From contig OU342814.1 in the NCBI GenBank assembly GCA_910591455.2, positions 15,371,303 through 15,435,302 of the forward strand: 64,000 nt of DNA, in the 5' to 3' direction. Below the pieces are notes generated by a model. It did not search any database and was not told the origin of the DNA. It saw only the letters and a program-made list of their open reading frames with translations. The first letter of the stretch is position 1. Every line of letters starts with the position of its first letter. The position numbers were made by a program, and so were the translations under genes. Positions 51,101-62,972 of the stretch are shown piece by piece. This stretch comes from Pholis gunnellus (taxonomy: Eukaryota > Chordata > Actinopteri > Perciformes > Pholidae).

Positions 51101-51641
51101 GCTCAGCCAAGAGCATTGTCCTCAGTGTTTGATAAATAGTAGCAAAATAATTGATGACAAAACATGTCAAAAATTGTATTAATTGCACAGACAGGGGACG
51201 CCCTCATTAGACGGGCTTCATAGGAAAACACCGTTGCAGCAAAGTGACAATTGTGCGACACACAGACGTTTAATGCTGTAGTCTTAAAACGCACTAGAAG
51301 CTTAATTCTCCACTTTACAATAATATAGGCAAAATAGGCTATACCTCTGGTGTTGTTCTTCAGGCGACAAAGCAACAACAGCCTTACTATTTATTTTAAT
51401 GCTTTCTATTTAGAAGCAGTGCTGATGGCTTAATGCACTTTTCAGCATCAGCATTAAGATTGTGTTGTCCATCTTTCCTTTCTCCACACAATCTCCTGCA
51501 ACTAAGCAACCATGTTTATCTCTTGGAAAGCCTTCGTATGTAAATAGATGTAGATCATTTAACATACTGGCCTCTGTGATGGTTTGAGGCATACTGTATG
51601 TGACTGTCTATTGTTCAGTGTATTTCTTCCATTTACTCCTA

Positions 51642-51679
51642 TGACTCTCTGCCTGGACCGTGACTCTCTGCCTGGACCG
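51642..51679. repeat. Perfect 19-bp tandem duplication
   Basis: TGACTCTCTGCCTGGACCG occurs twice in immediate succession. Confidence 0.95.
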
Positions 51680-54600
51680 TCCTCACCACACCGTCATCTG
51701 GCCTACAAAACAAAATCGTTCATTATTATGATTTTATGCAAGTTGCACTGTCAAAACTAATTTGCAGGACCAGTTTGCCTCTTTGGCTTACATTCAAAAG
51801 GATTATTGTTATTACACAAGAGATATGAAATCATCCTGACTATGTGGCACATGTGGATCAGACTGAATGAAACAATAATGTGTCACATTTGTTTGCACAT
51901 TAGTTTATTTCGACTGCAGTGTAACATCTGTTACCACACAGCAAGAGATCTATTTTGATTTTAATGAAAGATGAGGCTGGCGATTAAAACATCCTCATTT
52001 ATGTGATTCATATTAGGCTTTGAAATTGAATTATTTATGTATTCATTTGCAGGTGTGGGAAATTGTTTAATCTTCAACTTGAGCAGTTGATGTAGGCAGC
52101 CATTATTAAAACAAACTAACGAGTTACAAACATACCTGTATCTACAGTCTATACATGTCGTAGAACAAGTAAAATCAATATCGCAGGCTTATTTATCAAG
52201 CAAGATAAATTCATTCTTCATTTATTGACACTAAATATACTTGTTTCACTTAATCCAACCAGCCTTAAAAATAGGTACAAGTTATCGCCACAGAGAGCTT
52301 GAGACACCAATCAGTGTGGGAACAGGAAGCAGGAGCCACAATTGGCCAGCAGCCAAAGAGGTTCCACAATTCATACTACATTGTGCAACATTATGAGAGG
52401 ATGTACTGTCTGCAGACAGTAAAGTTCCTGGTGAGTGCAGATAAAAAGTGTGTTTATGTCCGTGCGTTTATCTGTTCTTTTGGATTGGAAAAGTATCTGT
52501 CATCTCTGCTTGATTACTTTAATAGCCCTTTTTCCAGCTTGGGTGAATTATGTATCTGAAGTTTCCAGCCTCTACAGAATGTTACAGCCGGAAAACTTTC
52601 AAAGACACATTGGGCTTCCTGTACTTGCTGCTGATGCAAGATAGAACTGATTGTCAAGTTCTCCTCAAAGCTTAAAACACTGAATGGTGGAGCTGCATCA
52701 TATCTCATCTGTCATACTATTAGTGAATACATTGAGCTCTTCTCTGCACTCACTTGACTCGACTATGTCATCCGGTTATCCCCAGAATAAATCAGAGTTG
52801 TGTTGGTAGTAGAGCATCTTCCAACACCGCTTCCTAAATTTGAAGTACAGAGAGAGTCTCACAATTTACAACTAGATGTACTGTATGCAATTTTCGAACA
52901 GCCATTTATGGCCATGCTGGTTATGTGGCGTTATGGATGGCAAAATACCTTTTTCACTGCAGCCATGTTTCCTTAATGTAACAGGGCAATAATAAATGGT
53001 ATTAATTCACCTGTGTTTATCCTACAATGACATTTCAAAACAGTTGCTGTGAAAAAGGCCTTTTGTAGGTTGTTAATTGATCACATTTATGATCCCCTGA
53101 CTATTCATGTTGTACCATCATCAGGTCAAAGTTTTGATTTGTCCAATACTGTGGTTTATGACCAAATACCTGCAAATCTACTGACACACCCATCCTCATC
53201 TGTCCTTATATGTTCAGTGCTAATTAGCAAATATGAGCACGCTAACTCGCTAAACTTAGATGTTAAACATGTAAACTTTATATCAGTTGTATAGGGGTTT
53301 CTATTTTTTATGTGAGAAGTGGTTTAAGATCTCTCTCAGTCGTAATGGCCCGAAATGTATCCAATGCATATTCTGCTCAAAGAGAGTGTGTGGTTTAAAA
53401 CTGAGATTAGGGAGAGAGTTGTATCAGTAACTTTGACATCACTATGCTTTTTGTACTGTAGTTATTTTCAATTATCAATTTGCAGTCAGGAAATTATCTT
53501 TGTATTTGGGCTGTTTTGGGTAATCCACAGAGGCAAATTTGCTGTTAGCCAAAGTGATGAGAAAAAGTTGATGGTTTCACTCAGGCTCAAATTAACCCAA
53601 TTTTCATGAATAGCAGGGTGTTAATTGTATGCCCTGTATTGACAAAATGATGCTCAAGGCCCGATATAAGCTCAGCATGCACGTACGTGTGACATGCAAC
53701 TCACTCAATATGGGAGGAAATTAAAAATCATTCATATCCATCTTCATAATTCCCTGGAGGAAGAGATTGCTGCAACACCATTTGGGATCCGTGTTTACTG
53801 AATAAAACAGCTGCAGCTTTTTTTTCCCTTTGTCTTCTTGACTCTGGTTTACTTTGGCAGACATGCATAAACAGACAGATGTTTTTCATGTCAAATTATA
53901 TCAAAAGTAATTAAGCATTTGGAGTGCTACGATGGCACTGATATTACATCCCCCCTCATTTGGTGATGGCTGCAATGCACTTATTTTACTAATGGCAGCG
54001 CATGCTGCACAGTGCGCTCCTTGACAGCTGTGCTCGTGTTTGTACTGAATGTGCGTGAGTTTGTGCCTGAGTAAGAAAGTTAAACGCCTCTGTGCGAGCT
54101 TTCTGAAGCGAATAGCCTGCATTGTAAGTGTGATTTCACACTTTCCATAATTGCTCCATAGTTGCTGGTTGACCACTCCACACATTGTGAGCATACAGAC
54201 ATGTTTAGTTTGGAGTTAGATCATCCTCCTCTTCCTCATGTCAGGCATCACTGCTCAGACAGCAATTATGCGCTGCAGAGGCCCCACAGTCACGGCTGCA
54301 CAAGACTGTGATGGAAAGGGGTGTAGGCTACTGGATGTTTTTCTAAATGTATTGAGTAATGCACCCTATAAACTGTCTTTGGAGGGGGAAGGATATACAC
54401 ATCTACAAAAACACTTCACACACATGAGGTTGTAGACGGAGCAGATACAAAATAAATAAAAAATAAAATTCACATACCGTTTTCTCATCCCTTGATAACC
54501 TTAATTCCTGCATTTATTTCCTATTTACATATCTTAACTTTTATCCTATGATGTGAATGCTAATGAACACAGAAGTATTTTATTAGCATGCAATGCAAAA

Positions 54601-54710
54601 AGTTGTAATCTCTGACTGCGTATGCACTCGCTTTGAAGTGTTGTTTGATCAAATGCCTGTAAAAATGTTATTGCACTCTAAGATTGTTCATTATCAGGTA
54701 ACTGGGCCAT

Positions 54711-54990
54711 GAGCTCCTAATTAACTCTTTCCAGAGTCTCGGTACCTAAATTGCAAAGGCTGATCTCCTTTGGTCTTTAGACTTTTGAACATCCAAAACA
54801 CAAACTTCACAGGATCTCAGTCAGCAAGCTGTCGCATATGGAGTCCCCCAATGCTTTACAAGTAATCAGTAAGATGTTAAAATCACTTCTAAAATTAAGT
54901 AGCCAGTGAAGTGACGCCAGGATAGGGAAATATGCTCTAATTTTAGTGCCAGAAAGATACTTTTTACCATATCCAGAAGAAGGGGAATTA
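54711..54990 (+). repeat. Dispersed retroelement-like fragment
   Basis: Sequence through TTTGGTCTTTAGAC, GGATCTCAGTCAG, GATGTTAAAATCACTTCTAA and AGTAGCCAGTGAAGTGACGC follows the order of a frequent teleost repeat, from memory. It is diverged, and related sequence may continue to about 55500. The family is not assigned. Confidence 0.4.
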
Positions 54991-55802
54991 CTTTAATCCA
55001 AATGGGACATTACAAAGAAAGTCACCAGACTTGTTTTGGGGAGGAATCCACTTCATAGATATTATGAGTGTGAATTACATGTGGAAGAGGCAGTTTGAAA
55101 ACATGCCATGAAGAAATGAGGGTCCACTCAGAGATGTTCTGAAATGACCTACACATCCCTCAGACCTACACAAAAAGTTCCACCAGAGAGATAAAGAACA
55201 GTAAAGCGCTGTGTTGACAATGGCCACCCAGTGCTAGCTAAGTCTGCTAAACTATATCAACTGTATCAAACATTGCTCGTAGATGTAGAAAACTTGAAAA
55301 GGATGTATCTTGTTGTTTCATAATCATTCATCTCTTGTCTTGAGGAAGGCAGTTTGAGCTCTGTGATAAGCTTTAAAAACCAGACTGAAACCTTCAGCCC
55401 ACAAAAAAAGATATTTGAGATGGGTCCAAAAGTCACTGGGACCAAGTGCAAACCTTTGCAGCAGAGGTTCAAATGGTGCATTCAAAGAAAAGACAGTGGG
55501 AACAGTGAGTGACAAGAGAACCATTAAACACCCGGAGAGCTTTCCTACTTAATGAGCTATAACTGAAATTGTTGTTAATTTATGTATATCCTGCAGCTTT
55601 TTAAGAGAGTTTGGTTCCCAATAATTGCATCCATTTTCACATACCACCTACACAGGTGCTCATCTACCTTCATTTAACAGAATGATTAAATGCTGAAAAT
55701 ATTGTTTCCCTCACTGTTTTCTTGCCTTTTGAAACAATGATCTCATTGAACTTTACTTATGTAGTTATGAGTTAACTGCTTGTTATTACCCGATCTTACC
55801 CA

Positions 55803-55957
55803 CTTTTTTTTCTTCATGAGACAGATGACAGTATAGAGGCAGACTGTAAATGAGGCGAGATTGAGGGGTATGACATGCATCAAAGATCATGGCCAGAATC
55901 GAGCCCGGACGTTGTATATGGCGTGCACCGTAAACATTTGGCTACCAAGGCGCTCCA
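55803..55957 (-). mobile_element. Degenerate tRNA-derived SINE
   Basis: Read on the minus strand it starts GGAGCGCCTTGGTAGCCAAA (A-box-like), then CCGGGCTCGATTCTGGCC (close to a tRNA B box), then TTTGATGCATGTCATACCCC and a pyrimidine-rich tail ending in an A-rich run. This order matches an abundant teleost SINE whose body reads 'TGCTGCATGTCAT'. The promoter boxes are mutated, so it is probably silent. Confidence 0.7.
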
Positions 55958-56983
55958 TTATTTCTTTTGGTTTGCTTCATTGTGGCACCCTCAACCTTTT
56001 ATGAATTAAGATCTTGGATTAAACTCAAAGCATATTTCAAACAGGAATTCATACTAAAACCAATACAGCTTTTTTTTTCATAGTAAACCTGGAGCCCTAT
56101 CAGAAACAGGCCTCCACACTTATCTGGTGCCATCATCTACGCATGCCAACGTTATTGATATTTGGGATACAAGTAAGCCCTCTGTGTTGTCTCTGTGGGG
56201 TTCGTCCACTGTGAAGGCCAGATCAGAGGCTCCTCTGACCGGAGATGAGCCTGAATGAATCACAGGCTGCTAAAGAGAGAGATTTTATTTATTTTGAAAT
56301 GAAGTACATATTCAGCACGGTGGAACTCAGGGGTAGCACTTGTTTGTATAGGTCTGACAGACTCTGGCGTCCTACTGACTGATGAGGACAACAACTTTGT
56401 AGTATTGACTGTTAACGCAAAAAAAGCTGAAGTTCAAATAACTTGAGAAAGAAAGAAATGCTTAATATTACCGTGTAATATTATTAGCGGTGTAATTCAC
56501 GACCCGAGAGTTTCAAAAAGATGTAGCTCACCACTCAAGTTACTGAGGCAGATATATTTATGAAAAGCTGTGTTTTAGATTAATGAACAAGCAACAAGGG
56601 GGTCTTTTGACTTTTAAATTAAATTCTTAGTAGATCCATTTTTCAGACGGGGCACAAGTAAGACAGATAATTATAGATCTTTGTGATTACAACACACAAA
56701 TGCATCAAACCCTGACTGCTGCAAACGGGGAGCACGCTCATTAATAGTAGCATAAAAATGCAGGAGTGGGTATTATAATTACAAAGCAGAAGCTTCTATC
56801 ACACTTCCGTCTGCGCTCCTTCCAGAGAGCCGATTGATGGACCTGCTTTATGAAAGGATGAAATTCAAGATGTTATGGGCAGTAATTAAAAAAAACACAT
56901 TAAAACATCACCACCCTCTTAGGTTTTACAGCTGGCATGTCAGGTACTTTTAGTTTCCACAGTATTCAACATATATATATATA

Positions 56984-57352
56984 CAGGACTGTCTCAGAAA
57001 ATTAGAATATTGTGATAAAGTTCTTTATTTTGTGTAATGCAATTAAAAAAACAAAAATGTCATGCATTCTGGATTCATTACAAATCAACTGAAATATTGC
57101 AAGCCTTTTATTCTTGTAATATTGCTGATTATGGCTTACAGCTTAAGAAAACTCAAATATCCTATCTCTAAATATTAGAATATCATGAAAAAGTATACTA
57201 GTAGGGTATTCAACTAATCACTTGAATCGTCTAATTAACTCGAAACACCTGCAAGGGTTTCCTGAGCCTTGAAAAACACTCAGCTTGGTTCAGTAAACTA
57301 AATCACACGTATGGGGATTATCACAATATTCAAATTTTCTGAGACAGTCCTG
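56984..57352. mobile_element. Tc1/mariner-type MITE with 35-bp terminal inverted repeats
   Basis: The left end starts CAGGACTGTCTCAGAAAATT and the right end is its reverse complement. The match runs for 35 bases with one mismatch at base 21. TA dinucleotides flank both ends inside a (TA)n tract, as expected for insertion at TA. The 369-bp unit has no transposase ORF. This terminus is familiar from a widespread vertebrate MITE. The near-perfect ends suggest a fairly recent copy. Confidence 0.85.
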
Positions 57353-58917
57353 TATATATATATATTTGATAAAACACAGTGTATTTGAGTTGTCACTTTA
57401 GGCATATTGTTGATTACATGTGAAATATGTGTGAATGTAAAAGAGTTGAATTAAGGTAATTCAAGAAAAACAAAACATGAATAAGAACTCTGTATAACTC
57501 GTGTTTTTAACTGAATGCTTGGAAGCGGTGATTTTGCTCACATGGTTTAGCCTGTCATGGTGCTATAACTCCTAAAGCTTTATATTTGATTAGACAGTGA
57601 CATTTAAATTAACGTTCTCTTATATCTGCATGACATGGATGATTTTCCTACACAGCATGTGTAAATGAATATGTGTAATCTAAATATACTTGTGTTTCGA
57701 AAAAACCTGTTACTCTGTGTTTGATAATGTGAATTATTGTTCCGTTGTTGCCATTAATTGAAACATCCTTCACTTTGGCACGAAAGCACCGGCACTGAGT
57801 TTTGTACAATATATTCACCTGGATCTCCAACATGATCTGTCTCATATATTATTTAAACTGTCTGGATGGATGGATAACATACCAAAACGATACTGATACG
57901 TTATGTAACAACGTGATACACTGAGATTAAAAGCTAATTTGATTCAATCTACCTACAAAAATATTTTTATATATTAAATTTTTTTGTTACAGAAATGAAT
58001 CAATTCTTTTTCAAGTCAGGATGTATGTGTGAGATAACTGTAAATTGCTTCAGAAAGATAGAATAAGGGTGTACCTGTATTTGCTATATTCATCAACTAT
58101 TAAAGTGACAGCAATGCCCCAATAAACAGTGTGACAGAGCACTAATTTATTACTTTTCATAATAGGCAGCTTTCTAATAAGATTTATAATTTTTCTCATA
58201 ATTCTTTTGTAATAGTCTTTCGCGTTTCACTTTTTCAGGAAGGTGTACTTTTACTTAAGTATGTATTTGAATTCCATTTTGCGCCACTGATCTCAATTGA
58301 ACCGCCTTATCACTGCTCCTGCTGGCTTTTTCTTTTTTTTAATGAACCACCAGTTATTTCATAAATCAACCAATTTAGCCACTAATGAATAAGACAATCC
58401 TCCGCTTTAACAGGCTTCGGGAGAGTTATCCCAGAGGGCTGATGTGGCAAAGTTTAATCAGTCACTGTTTGAAAGCTGTGGAATATAAACCAGAACATGT
58501 TGGAGCCCCCAAGGATGATAATTATTGATTTTAGAGATTTACCTGCATGTGGAATAGTCTACATATATCTAAGGCATTATTTCCCCTTTTCTTTCAACAC
58601 AGGAGTAGATATAAATAGTAATGTTAGTTGTTTTTTTTTTCAGAAAATACAAGATTAAAAAACCTATACCACCTCTTCTACTGTTTTAGGTATTATAAAA
58701 CCGTTATTCCAGTAAGCTTCGTGTTCTTTGTTTTTCATTTCAGCTGATTGTTTGTCAGTAATATGACCTTTATCCTCCCGTGCATTTGCTTTTTTAGTAT
58801 TCTTTTTTTTAACAACAAAACATTTTTTCAGTTGCAAACATGGGCTTTTGGAAAACATGTTTATTGTTCCATCAACAAGAGGGCCGTTTATAAGTAAAGA
58901 CTACTCTGCCTTCACAG

Positions 58918-59078
58918 GTACCGTTTTGGTGGAAAACATGCAGATAAATGGCCGCGCCCAAGACCCAGGCAGAACCATCTCACTGACGTTGCTTGACAAC
59001 TATGACTACTGGGTGATACTGGAACCATCACGTCAGAGGCTCTACCTCAACAGCACCGGGCGCATTCTGGACAGAGAC
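58918..59078 (+). CDS. pcdh15: Protocadherin-15, exon for the middle of cadherin repeat EC1
   Basis: The acceptor is CTGCCTTCACAG and the donor is GAC followed by GTGAGT. The 161-nt exon begins in phase 1 and ends in phase 0, completing Gly58 and running to Asp111. The stretch TVLVENM, then LLDNYDYWVILEP, then LNSTGRILDRD aligns residue for residue with human EC1 (TILVDNM, LKDNVDYWVLMDP, LNSTGRVLDRD). The LDRD end (108-111) carries the acidic residues of the cadherin calcium-binding base motif. Asn102-Ser-Thr is an N-glycosylation sequon also present in human. The less conserved loop at 66-76 differs, as expected for a surface loop. Intron 4 sequence upstream is open in frame for a short distance, but homology and the acceptor fix the exon start. 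Confidence 0.93.
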
Positions 59079-59570
59079 GTGAGTACAGGACTAAGGATGG
59101 GGATGTGTATGGAAATCAGGGAAAATAAAGTTACCCTTGTGTCGCTGTGTTTTTAATTAAATCTATTTTCCTTCATTTATGAATACATGTGAGCTTGTTG
59201 TGCGGATTAGAGAACAATATTTCACACAAGCTATTAATCACTGGTCTCATGGTAATGATTAAGTGTTGTAAACACACGGTATCCGTTTAATGTTAATCAT
59301 AGGTGAGTCAGTTTCTTCACATTTATTTTTTACCAGGGCCATTAGAATGTACTAATTAGTCAACATTATTATCATTTATGAGGCCAGTGGGAGGCCGTCC
59401 ACATGATGAAAGAATAAAGCATATTCAGAGGTTTTAATTATCTGTTTAAGGTGATGTGGTCTTTTTACAGTAGCGGTGACAAAAACTTCAAAAGAGGTTC
59501 TAAAAATGTTGTATCTTCTTGTAAAGAAAAGCAACCAATGAGTCAGAAGATTTCCACTGAAAAGTACCGT

Positions 59571-59633
59571 GCATAACGTGCATAACGTGCATAACGTGCG
59601 TTGAGTGCGTTGAGTGCGTTGAGTGCGTTGAGT
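59571..59633. repeat. Two-block 9-bp minisatellite (7 units)
   Basis: GCATAACGT occurs three times in tandem (59571-59597), followed without a gap by GCGTTGAGT four times (59598-59633). All seven units share the phase, the initial GC and the final GT-type end, so one block probably derives from the other by mutation and local amplification. Confidence 0.92.
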
Positions 59634-61331
59634 GGATGGCCACAGCAGGAATAGACAGCATTTTGTTAATTAGACACAAATTGTTGTGCATGTCCATGCA
59701 CTTTGAAACGTACTTTACTATTATTATTTATTTTAGGAATCTATACAGGAAATACATATTTATACAGGAAGTGGTACCAACAATTATAATGTTTTAAAGC
59801 TCCCCCTAAATTTCTCAAATGGCTTTCTGGTAATTTGAACCCTGATCATATTTTTTTTGTTTTTACTGACTAACTACTACATAGCTTAAGTTGTTGACGC
59901 ACCTGCACACATGACAGAGAATGATCAGTAACCTGGATAAGGTGTTAACTTTCCATAAAATCCCGGTTTCTATCAGAGTGTTCCAGCTAGAATATCCACG
60001 TTTCTCTCAAGTGCAACACAGCAGGATGCTTCTTTCGTTTGTTATGTTGCCCCCTTTTTTTGTGGTTGTGTTTCATCTTTCATGCTTACAAACAGTAAAC
60101 AGATAAGGAAGGGAATAAATCAAAACGTGGCATGTGAGATGGCCTAAATAAAGTTTTTGCAAATTTGACTGATATTAGCAGTCATGACAAAGTGATCTAT
60201 ACGATAAGGCAATTGATCTTGATCCTAATCGTTTAATCTTTACCATTACCTTCATTTTAATAACTAATTGTAGTTCATGATGTTTTTTTACTGTTACTCA
60301 GCTACAAAGAGAACATATTGTCGATGTAATGTAGCACCAATTTTGCATTGGTTCAGCCTAGATTGATAATTAACCCCTAGTGCTAAATATAGTAAGTGAA
60401 GGAATAAAATTCCAGTCACTGTGTCTGTATGTAATATGTTCAGTTCAGTTCTCCAGGGTACCCAGTAAACCTGCCGCGAATACAGATCAGTTAAAATGGT
60501 ACAGTATGTGAGGTGTGGGGTTCACTGGGTGTTAAGTGCTGTGACTGCCGTGGGAAAGAAGCTGCTTTTGAAGTGTGTGCTTAGGTTGTATGGACTATGG
60601 GGATGGAGCTATACTTAAAGCTGCTAATGGGAATATCTTAGCAATATGGCCAATTAACAGGAGAAATGACAACAGGGGAGGAGCACATGGGAATCAAACC
60701 TTTGCAAGTGAGAAGGAGGGAGGGGGAGGAAGAAGCTTACCAGGCTTCATTACCCGTTACTGTTTCTAAACTCAGGTGATGCCTGACTGGCAGTGGTGGG
60801 AGTGAGACAAGCTGTTGCTGTCCAATATACATTTTAAACAGAACATGACACAAGGCCGGCAGCTCTGTTCGAGCAGACATTTGAATAATTGATTACATTA
60901 TTTATTTAAAAAGCGATATAAGGCTGCACAGTCCAGTTTCAAATAATAATTAAAAAAACAATAGCTGTGATTTGTTTACACCAATATAATTGCACCAATT
61001 CACCCAGACTGAAGTAGATTTTGTCAGGATGAATTCAATGTCAGAATACAGAATACACATTGATTCAAGTAAATTGATTCAGTAAAAAACACTGGTGGAT
61101 GCTGGAAAACCCCTCTGTCTTATAGCTTTGATCATCATTTGTATGTCTTGTTTGTTTGTTGTACTGGTTCGGTAGCTTGTTTACTTGGAGTATTTGAAAC
61201 CAGTGGAGGTCAGTCAAGCGGCTCTCATTTGATTATCTCCGACGAAGTACACATGTTGTTCTTTCGAAAAGGGAATTCAAACCTATAACAACGTTCAGTG
61301 TGATTCTTCCAGAGAATGAAGTGTCTTTCTT

Positions 61332-61350
<19 letters not shown>

Positions 61351-61415
<65 letters not shown>
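61351..61415. repeat. pcdh15: (CT)n microsatellite, 65 nt, abutting a splice acceptor
   Basis: A pure CT run of about 32 units ends in C and is followed directly by the AG of the acceptor at 61416-61417. A looser TCTTTCT/CTGTCT stretch precedes it from 61324. It therefore serves as the polypyrimidine tract of the next pcdh15 exon. Confidence 0.95.
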
Positions 61416-61417
<2 letters not shown>

Positions 61418-61418
<1 letters not shown>

Positions 61419-61573
61419 CACCCAACTACATCACCACCATCGTGGTTCAGGTCCAGTGCACCAATGAGCTGGTTGGTACCGTAATTTTCCACGAGGTACG
61501 GATTGTTGTGAGGGACATGAATGACAACACCCCTCGCTTTCAGCAGCCACGCTACTATGTTGCTGTAAACGAG
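61418..61573 (+). CDS. pcdh15: Protocadherin-15, exon for the end of EC1 and the EC1-EC2 calcium linker
   Basis: The exon starts after the (CT)n tract and AG, and ends at GAG before GTAAGGG. It is 156 nt, phase 0 at both ends, and encodes Pro112 to Glu163. Key residues: Cys125 in VQVQC, partner of Cys37; Ile134 and Arg139 in VIFHEVR, equal to mature Ile108 and Arg113 of human PCDH15, which contact cadherin-23; and DMNDN at 144-148, the calcium-binding interdomain linker of cadherins. The sequence is nearly identical to human from VGT to VVRD. Arg139 corresponds, in the human numbering that lacks the five microexon residues, to Arg134, the site of a known deafness substitution. Because it is phase 0 on both sides, skipping would keep the frame but delete the linker. 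Confidence 0.95.
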
Positions 61574-62725
61574 GTAAGGGAGCGACTCCTGTCTCTCTGG
61601 GAGAGACACTGTGTCCAGAACTTTAATGTTGATTGGACCAGTTTTTGTTTAATGTGAAAAACTAGCTGATTCCAGTGAAAATTGGTGCAGCCTGTGTGTT
61701 ATTTTCATCCTATTCATCTCGGTTTCCCCGAGTCAGATCCACGAATGAGGACAAAGTGGCATACATCGCTGTTTGCCACAGAATCTGTTTTTTCTTATCC
61801 TACCGGTGGAGTCACCAATGTCTGAACTATTCAAATCACACTGATGATCATCAACATGGTCCTGAAGAGTCAAATTAAGTTCTTGACTCAATGAGGAACG
61901 TGATTATCTGACTGCCTGCAGCTATTAGTTATCAGCTAGGTTCTTGTTGACTACACATTATTATCTTTCATTGTTGATACTGAAATAATACCTTTCATCT
62001 TTTACAACAATTCTGTTCAATGTGGCCGTATGAACCATATCGTATCAAACCCTGTCAGACATATTTGTTCTTTTTTCTCAAGTTTGTACATTTGATCTCT
62101 ACTGTACGTATCCATGCTAACTGGCAGGTCAGGAAAGCATTCAAAGAATTGTGTTGTTGCTCGCTCTGCATTCATTTACATACTTCCTGTCAGCACCAGG
62201 CGTGACAACCTTTCGCCTCCGGAACAAACCTGCAATTCATCAAATCTTCTGAATTTACAGCTCATGTGTTTTGAGATTAGGAGGTAATTCCCTGCTGAGT
62301 TCCGTTGTTTACACTTTGTGTACATTGCATGTGAGAGGTTCCTGTCACAGTGCGTTATCCTTGCCGTATGCAGCTGCCCCAGCAGTATAGTGAGTCATTC
62401 TACATTGCTGTCAACTTCTCCCCTGAACAAGCGCTCCTGCTCGCTGCCTGGTCCTGTAGACCAGAGCTGAGGGCTCTGGGGAAAAGCTGTGGTTCTCATA
62501 CTTACTTTTTGTTATTCTGTCAGCACGTAAGTCTTCAGACTGCTGCTGACTGCAACGTTTCCTCTTTTAGATATTTTTTTTTCTTTTTGTGTACTAATGG
62601 GCTTGGGTGGCAACAGTAATAGCTATATGCATGGCAGGCTCCCTGCTGTAAGTAGATGTTGTACTCACAGGGGAATGTTTGAGCCGTTGACTTTTCTTTC
62701 TCCCCAATCTCATATTTTCTTGTAG
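61574..62725 (+). other. Intron 6 of pcdh15, no other feature seen
   Basis: About 1.15 kb with GTAAGGG donor and TATTTTCTTGTAG acceptor. I see no repeat or RNA gene in it. Confidence 0.8.
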
Positions 62726-62845
62726 CTCACACCAGTTGGAACAACCATTTTTACTGGCTTCTCAGGAAATAATGGAGCTACGGACATTGACGATGGGCCC
62801 AATGGACATATAGAATACGGCATCCTTTACAACCCCAATGACCCG
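62726..62845 (+). CDS. pcdh15: Protocadherin-15, exon for the start of cadherin repeat EC2
   Basis: The acceptor is TTTTCTTGTAG and the donor is CCG followed by GTATAT, a weaker match to consensus. The exon is 120 nt, phase 0 at both ends, encoding Leu164 to Pro203. LTPVGTTIFTGFSG is identical to the human segment, followed by NNGATDIDDGPNG against human DNGATDIDDGPNG. ATDIDDGPNG at 181-190 is the acidic cadherin motif that binds calcium near the EC1-EC2 linker. The exon ends in YNPNDP, where human has YNPDDP. Confidence 0.95.
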
Positions 62846-62972
62846 GTATATGGACGACTCGCGTCATGATAAACACCCTCTACACCATTGTAAATTTCTT
62901 CAAGAGTCATGAGTTATTGCTCACATCCACCCTTCTTCCTGTCTCATCATATCGACTCTCTTTTTCTTTCAG
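62846..62972 (+). other. Intron 7 of pcdh15 (127 bp)
   Basis: The shortest intron in the window, with GTATAT donor and TTTTTCTTTCAG acceptor. The in-frame TGA at 62867-62869 shows it cannot be retained as coding. Confidence 0.9.

Larger units (their letters stand above)
38855..58917 (+). other. Intron 4 of pcdh15, repeat-rich, no other gene seen
   Basis: About 20 kb between two EC1 exons, with GTATGT donor and TGCCTTCACAG acceptor. Contents seen: a composite repeat at 39355-40440, microsatellites near 40670, 44596-44625 and 45642-45736, a C16 run at 46649-46664, a minus-strand SINE at 47737-47914, dispersed-repeat pieces at 48045-48178 and 54711-54990, a 19-bp tandem duplication at 51642-51679, a second minus-strand SINE at 55803-55957, and a TA-flanked MITE at 56984-57352. 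Open frames are short and unremarkable. A locally GC-rich patch at 48220-48370 has no recognised content. Confidence 0.7.
59079..61417 (+). other. Intron 5 of pcdh15
   Basis: About 2.3 kb with a GTGAGTAC donor. It holds the 9-bp minisatellite at 59571-59633, a possible dispersed-repeat fragment near 60430-60595, and at its 3' end a (CT)n run used as the polypyrimidine tract. No other gene is seen. Confidence 0.75.

Noticed and set aside
59571..59633. Regular short repeats resembling a CRISPR array
   Set aside because: The units are 9 bp and contiguous, with no spacers, in a vertebrate intron; it is a minisatellite.
59500..59697. A minus-strand open frame with HST and HVM repeats
   Set aside because: It simply translates the 9-bp minisatellite; there is no supporting domain or splice structure.
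60430..60595. Stretch including CTGCCGTGGGAAAGAAGCTG, reminiscent of a fish interspersed repeat
   Set aside because: The resemblance is from memory and limited to a short core; not enough to list as a defined element.
61295..61609. A 104-codon minus-strand open frame rich in RE repeats
   Set aside because: It is the reverse complement of the (CT)n microsatellite and of the pcdh15 exon; the dipeptide repeat is a by-product.
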